This document shows positions 5,387-8,336 of a DNA stretch of 8,336 nucleotides, one piece after another. Every line of letters starts with the position of its first letter. Positions within the stretch are counted from its first letter, which is position 1. A model generated the notes under the pieces. That model made no database searches, was not told the DNA's origin, and worked only from the letters and a program-made list of their open reading frames with translations. Source of the stretch: Candidatus Eiseniibacteriota bacterium (GTDB lineage: Bacteria > Eisenbacteria > RBG-16-71-46 > SZUA-252). Where the stretch lies: contig JAEHDN010000321.1 of the NCBI GenBank assembly GCA_016880395.1, positions 1 through 8,336 on the forward strand. The letters run 5' to 3'. Both the position numbers and the translations under genes were made by a program.

Positions 5387-7768
5387 ATGAGGCTGGCCTT
5401 TCTCGACCTGCCCGATGACCGCGTCGACCTGATCTCGCTCGCGAGCAGGACGCCCGCGGTCGAGATCGTGCTCGTCGTCCATTCCGACCCCGAAGCCCTC
5501 GCCCTCGAGATCGCCGAGGTGCTCCAGATTCCGCGCTCGGCGGAACCGCTCGACCTCCTCTCCCTGAAGCCCGACAGCGTGGCGCTCCCTTCCCTCGATG
5601 CGCCGGGCGCGACCGTGCTCCTTCGCTCCGGCATCTCGGAGCGGATCTTCACGACCTTGGATGAGATCCAGACCAAGCTGAGCGACCCCGCCGCCGTGGC
5701 CGCGCCGCGCGCCCAGGGCGGCCCCACCCGGGCCTACGGACCCTCCACCGCGAGCGATGGCTCACACGGGGGCGAGGCACCCGTCGCCTCGACACCCGCG
5801 GCGCATCCGCGCACCGCATTCGCCGCGGGCGATCCCGAACCGCTCCAGGCGTGGGAGGCCATGTTCGACGAGGCGACCGGAGGGATCGGCAAGATCCAGG
5901 ACGCCCTCGACCTGACCCAGGATCGGAACCGAGTACTGAGCGAGATCCTGACACTCGCCGTCGATCAGACGGGGTCCGAGATGGGCTCGATCATGGTCCT
6001 CGACGAGGACGAGGGAGAGCTGACGATCGCCTTCGCGAACGGCATCCCAGCCGAGACGGTGCGCAACACGCGCCAGAAGGTCGGGGAGGGAATCTCGGGT
6101 CGCGTCGCCCAAGAGCGCACGCCGATCCTCATCCACGACCCGTCCCCCGAGTCGCGCGCGGACCCGCGCGAGCGCTCGCGCATCCGGGCCGCGATGTCGG
6201 CGCCGATCCTGTCCGATGGCAGGGTGCTGGGCGTGCTGAACGTCTCGAGTCACCAGGCCGATAAGCGCTTCGGGCAGGAGGACCTGAACCGCCTCGTCCG
6301 GATCGCGGAGCGCATCGCGTCGATCCTCGACCGGGTCGTGCAGACGCGCCGCCGCGACGCCGATGCCGCGGAATTCCGCGCGCGACGCGGTGTGGAGCAG
6401 GCTCTCACGCGCGAGCGCATGGACCAGGACGAGCGGCTCCGTATGGCCGCGACCCGCGTCGCGAGCGCGCTCCACGCCGACTCGGTCCAGATCTACCTCG
6501 CCATGCCGGGCGAGTCCCGCTTCCACGTGGTCACGTCCGGAACCGCGGCGGGCGTGAAGGGCCTCATGCCCGTCGGGGAGGGGCTCGTCGCGAGCGTGCA
6601 CCAGGATGGGGAGCCGCTTTGCCTCACGGCGCGGCGCGCCGGCGGGAAGGGACACGGGGCTATCTCGCGCCTGATCCTCGCCCCCCTCCGGATGGTGAAG
6701 CCGATGGGTGTCATCGCCATCGAGAATCGCTCCATCCAGGAGGAAGAGACCGAGGAGGAGACGCGGCTCGTCGTCCGCCTGGGGCGGCTCATCGCGCAGC
6801 ACCTGGAGGCGCGCCGCGACGAGGGCGCCGCGCGGCAGGAGCGGTTGCTCGCGCGCCTCGCGGACATCGCGCCGCGGCTCATGGTGCCCCACGATCTCGA
6901 CTCGCTCCTCGCCGAGACCTCGTCGGCCCTCCGCACGCTCTTCGCGCACGGCCTCGTCTCGGTTCGCCTTCGCGACCGTGGAGACGAGATCGTGATCCGG
7001 ACCTCACACGAGGGGGTCGCCACCGACTCCGCTCGCCTCGCCCAGCTCGACGAGGAGCTCGGCACGCTCGCCGTCCAGGACGGCAAGGAGTCCTCGTCAC
7101 CCGAGTCAGGCGGCGCGCACGGGGAAGACATCGTGTTCGCATGCGTCCCGGTGCGCGCCGCGGACCGCGTCGTGGGGGCGATCGCGGCCATGGCGCCGCG
7201 CGGGGACGCCGCCGTGGCGGCGCTCGGGGGACCCGAGCTCGAGACGCTCCGGAAGCTGGCCCTCTACGTGGCGCTCTCCTGGGAGCGGGCGCGCGGGTTG
7301 GAGGAGGCGCCTCCGGCCGCGGATCCGGTCACCGGCTTGATCGCGGGCTCCGCCCTCGAGGCGAGGGTGCTCGAGGAGGTCAAGCGGGCAGAGCGGTATC
7401 ACGATCGGTTCCTGCTCACGCTCTGCGCCGTCTCGGGCTACCAGGATCTCGTGGAGCGTCAGGGAGCCGAGTGGACGGAGAGCCTGATCCAGGACTTCGC
7501 GCGCTCGCTCGCGAGGAACGTGCGCGAGGTGGACGTCGTCGCGCGCGTCGGAGGTGGTCGCTTCGCGGTCCTCTCGCCCGAAACCGACAAGGATCATGGC
7601 GCGCTCCTCAAGCGCCTCGATCAGCTTCTCATCGAGGTGCAGAAGGCGCGCTCGCTTCCGTACCCGGAGCAGGTGCAGCTCATCGGACGGCAGTACGTGT
7701 TCCCGGAGGATGTGCCGACGGGAGGCGAGATGGTCGCGCTCCTCCGCGGCAGCTACGCGGTGCCCTGA
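5387..7768 (+). CDS. Multi-GAF sensory protein with Rossmann-like N-terminus and degenerate GGDEF domain
   Basis: 793 residues, with no signal peptide or membrane segment, so probably cytoplasmic. The start is the ATG 4 bases after AGGGG. Residues 1-98 alternate strands and helices (RLAFLDL, then VEIVLVVHSDPEALALEIAEVLQIP) like a Rossmann or receiver fold. They lack both a glycine-rich nucleotide-binding loop and a convincing phosphoacceptor set. A Pro/Ala/Gly linker spans about 100-165. GAF 1 (about 184-311) includes VGEGISGRV (from 232) and RVLGVLNVSS (from 279). A charged, probably coiled-coil helix (about 311-352) leads to GAF 2 (about 352-470; VGEGLVASV, APLRMVKPMGVIAIEN). A third GAF-like region covers about 487-632. 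The C-terminus (646-790) aligns with GGDEF domains, from DPVTGL through VARVGGGRFAVLSPE. It carries GGGRF at 722-726 in place of GGDEF, and LCAVSGYQDL where the metal-binding LLDIDHFK stretch is expected, so diguanylate cyclase activity is unlikely. A role integrating small-molecule or protein signals is inferred. The partner is unknown. Confidence 0.85.
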   Translation: MRLAFLDLPDDRVDLISLASRTPAVEIVLVVHSDPEALALEIAEVLQIPRSAEPLDLLSLKPDSVALPSLDAPGATVLLRSGISERIFTTLDEIQTKLSDPAAVAAPRAQGGPTRAYGPSTASDGSHGGEAPVASTPAAHPRTAFAAGDPEPLQAWEAMFDEATGGIGKIQDALDLTQDRNRVLSEILTLAVDQTGSEMGSIMVLDEDEGELTIAFANGIPAETVRNTRQKVGEGISGRVAQERTPILIHDPSPESRADPRERSRIRAAMSAPILSDGRVLGVLNVSSHQADKRFGQEDLNRLVRIAERIASILDRVVQTRRRDADAAEFRARRGVEQALTRERMDQDERLRMAATRVASALHADSVQIYLAMPGESRFHVVTSGTAAGVKGLMPVGEGLVASVHQDGEPLCLTARRAGGKGHGAISRLILAPLRMVKPMGVIAIENRSIQEEETEEETRLVVRLGRLIAQHLEARRDEGAARQERLLARLADIAPRLMVPHDLDSLLAETSSALRTLFAHGLVSVRLRDRGDEIVIRTSHEGVATDSARLAQLDEELGTLAVQDGKESSSPESGGAHGEDIVFACVPVRAADRVVGAIAAMAPRGDAAVAALGGPELETLRKLALYVALSWERARGLEEAPPAADPVTGLIAGSALEARVLEEVKRAERYHDRFLLTLCAVSGYQDLVERQGAEWTESLIQDFARSLARNVREVDVVARVGGGRFAVLSPETDKDHGALLKRLDQLLIEVQKARSLPYPEQVQLIGRQYVFPEDVPTGGEMVALLRGSYAVP

Positions 7769-7783
7769 TCGAGCGGTCCGCGC

Positions 7784-7812
7784 TTGCCGCGCGACGCGCG
7801 GCGGGCTATGGT
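7784..7812 (+). promoter_or_regulatory. Candidate sigma70-type promoter for a leaderless peptidase mRNA
   Basis: TTGCCG (7784-7789; 4 of 6 to TTGACA) and TATGGT (7807-7812; 4 of 6 to TATAAT) are separated by exactly 17 bases. The ATG of the next gene starts 7 bases after the -10 element, where transcription would begin. No Shine-Dalgarno sequence lies upstream of that ATG, which agrees with a leaderless transcript. Confidence 0.45.
7786..7802. repeat. Perfect 17-base GC-only palindrome between genes
   Basis: GCCGCGC-GAC-GCGCGGC: two perfect 7-base arms around a 3-base centre, starting 18 bases after the stop of the GAF-domain gene and lying across the -35/spacer of the candidate promoter. 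It could be a terminator hairpin for the upstream gene (no T-run follows) or an operator for a dimeric regulator. Chance is possible at this base composition. Confidence 0.45.
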
Positions 7813-7818
7813 TGGCTC

Positions 7819-8336
7819 ATGATACCGACCGACGCTCCCGCCCGCACCCGCAGCCTCGGAGCGCAGAAGCTCGCGCAAGCGCAGGCGCTCCTCGCCGAGT
7901 CCGGTCTCGACGCCTGGCTCACCGTGGTCCGCGAGTCTTCGGAGCGGCCGGATCCGATCCTCCGCTACTTCATCGACCTCGATTTCACATGGACCACGTT
8001 CTTCCTCGTGACGCCCACGTCGACCTCCGCGCTGGTGGCGACGTTCGATGCTCCCGATCTCGTCCAGACCGGCCTCTTCGACAAGGTGTCGACCTACAAG
8101 GAAGGGCCCCGCGCCGCGCTGATCCAGCTGCTCGACGCCGAGCGGCCGGCCCGGATCGGCATCAACGTGTCGATCCATGACGCGCTCGCCGACGGACTGA
8201 CCGCGGGCCTCCGCGATTCGCTCGACGATCTCCTCCGGGACACTCCGTATGCGGGCAAGCTCGTGAGCGCCGCGCCGCTCCTCTTCCAGCTTCGGAACAT
8301 CAAGCTCCCGGAGGAGCGCCAGCGCATCGTCCGCAC
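7819..8336 (+). CDS. M24-family (Xaa-Pro aminopeptidase/creatinase-like) protein, N-terminal domain (3' end outside window)
   Basis: The open frame runs from ATG 7819 to the window edge, giving 172 complete residues and no stop. It resembles the creatinase/aminopeptidase P N-terminal domain: an initial helix with LAQAQALLAESGLDAWL, a WLTVV strand, ILRYFIDLDF, TTFFLVT, a long central stretch ending in ARIGINVS, and the closing LRNIKLPEERQRIVR. That closing segment corresponds to the conserved 'LR-x-IK-x-peE' region linking to the M24 pita-bread catalytic domain. The metal ligands (Asp, Asp, His, Glu, Glu) would lie beyond the edge, so activity cannot be judged. Members usually cleave X-Pro bonds at peptide N-termini in the cytoplasm, but some M24 relatives hydrolyse creatine or are inactive. 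No signal peptide is visible. The start is supported by the -10 element just upstream. The out-of-frame ATG at 7808 is not used. Confidence 0.8.
   Translation, partial: MIPTDAPARTRSLGAQKLAQAQALLAESGLDAWLTVVRESSERPDPILRYFIDLDFTWTTFFLVTPTSTSALVATFDAPDLVQTGLFDKVSTYKEGPRAALIQLLDAERPARIGINVSIHDALADGLTAGLRDSLDDLLRDTPYAGKLVSAAPLLFQLRNIKLPEERQRIVR

Noticed and set aside
4912..5727. Minus-strand open frame of 271 codons spanning the intergenic gap
   Set aside because: It covers the promoter-like gap and parts of two + strand genes, has an Arg/Ser-rich composition and has no motif or convincing ribosome binding site.
5762..6949. Minus-strand open frame of 395 codons opposite the GAF gene
   Set aside because: Composition typical of GC-rich shadow frames. 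The + strand frame carries clear GAF motifs.
7322..7756. Active diguanylate cyclase at the C-terminus of the GAF protein
   Set aside because: The fold pattern fits GGDEF, but GGGRF replaces the signature and the metal-binding Asp stretch is missing, so cyclase activity is not supported.

Overview
The window is a high-GC bacterial chromosome segment with five protein genes, all on the + strand and tightly packed. The first gene (mutS) is cut by the left edge and the last (an M24/aminopeptidase-P-like protein) by the right edge. I see no tRNA, rRNA, CRISPR array or mobile element. No marker gene fixes the taxon. The high GC, the Sec-type signal peptides and the secreted proteins (SpoIVB/S55-like peptidase, beta-propeller plus Ig-like domains) would suit an environmental, uncultured-type lineage such as Eisenbacteria, Gemmatimonadota or Acidobacteriota. 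That placement is inference from general resemblance only.

Layout. (1) 1-1170: C-terminal half of the mismatch-repair ATPase MutS, with its ATPase core and C-terminal dimerisation region intact. (2) 1170-2966: a secreted SpoIVB-type (MEROPS S55) peptidase whose start overlaps the mutS stop. Its serine motif lies N-terminal to its histidine motif, the reverse of sporulation SpoIVB, so the domain appears circularly permuted. (3) 2998-5172: a secreted seven-bladed beta-propeller followed by beta-sandwich/Ig-like domains. It has a good ribosome binding site but no AUG, so a CTG (or ATT) start is likely. (4) 5173-5386: a 214-base gap with a terminator-like hairpin, an extended -10 promoter and a 5'-UTR inverted repeat beside the ribosome binding site. 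(5) 5387-7768: a cytoplasmic multi-GAF protein with a Rossmann-like N-terminus and a degenerate GGDEF (GGGRF) C-terminus. (6) 7769-7818: a short gap with a perfect 17-base palindrome inside a -35/-10 pair placed so that the next mRNA would be leaderless. (7) 7819-8336: the N-terminal domain of an M24-family (Xaa-Pro aminopeptidase/creatinase-type) protein.

mutS, the S55 gene and the propeller gene look like one transcription unit (a 1-base overlap, then a 31-base gap). The GAF protein and the peptidase each appear to have their own promoter. The parts most worth follow-up are the permuted secreted S55 peptidase with its propeller neighbour, and the catalytically dead GAF/GGDEF integrator protein.
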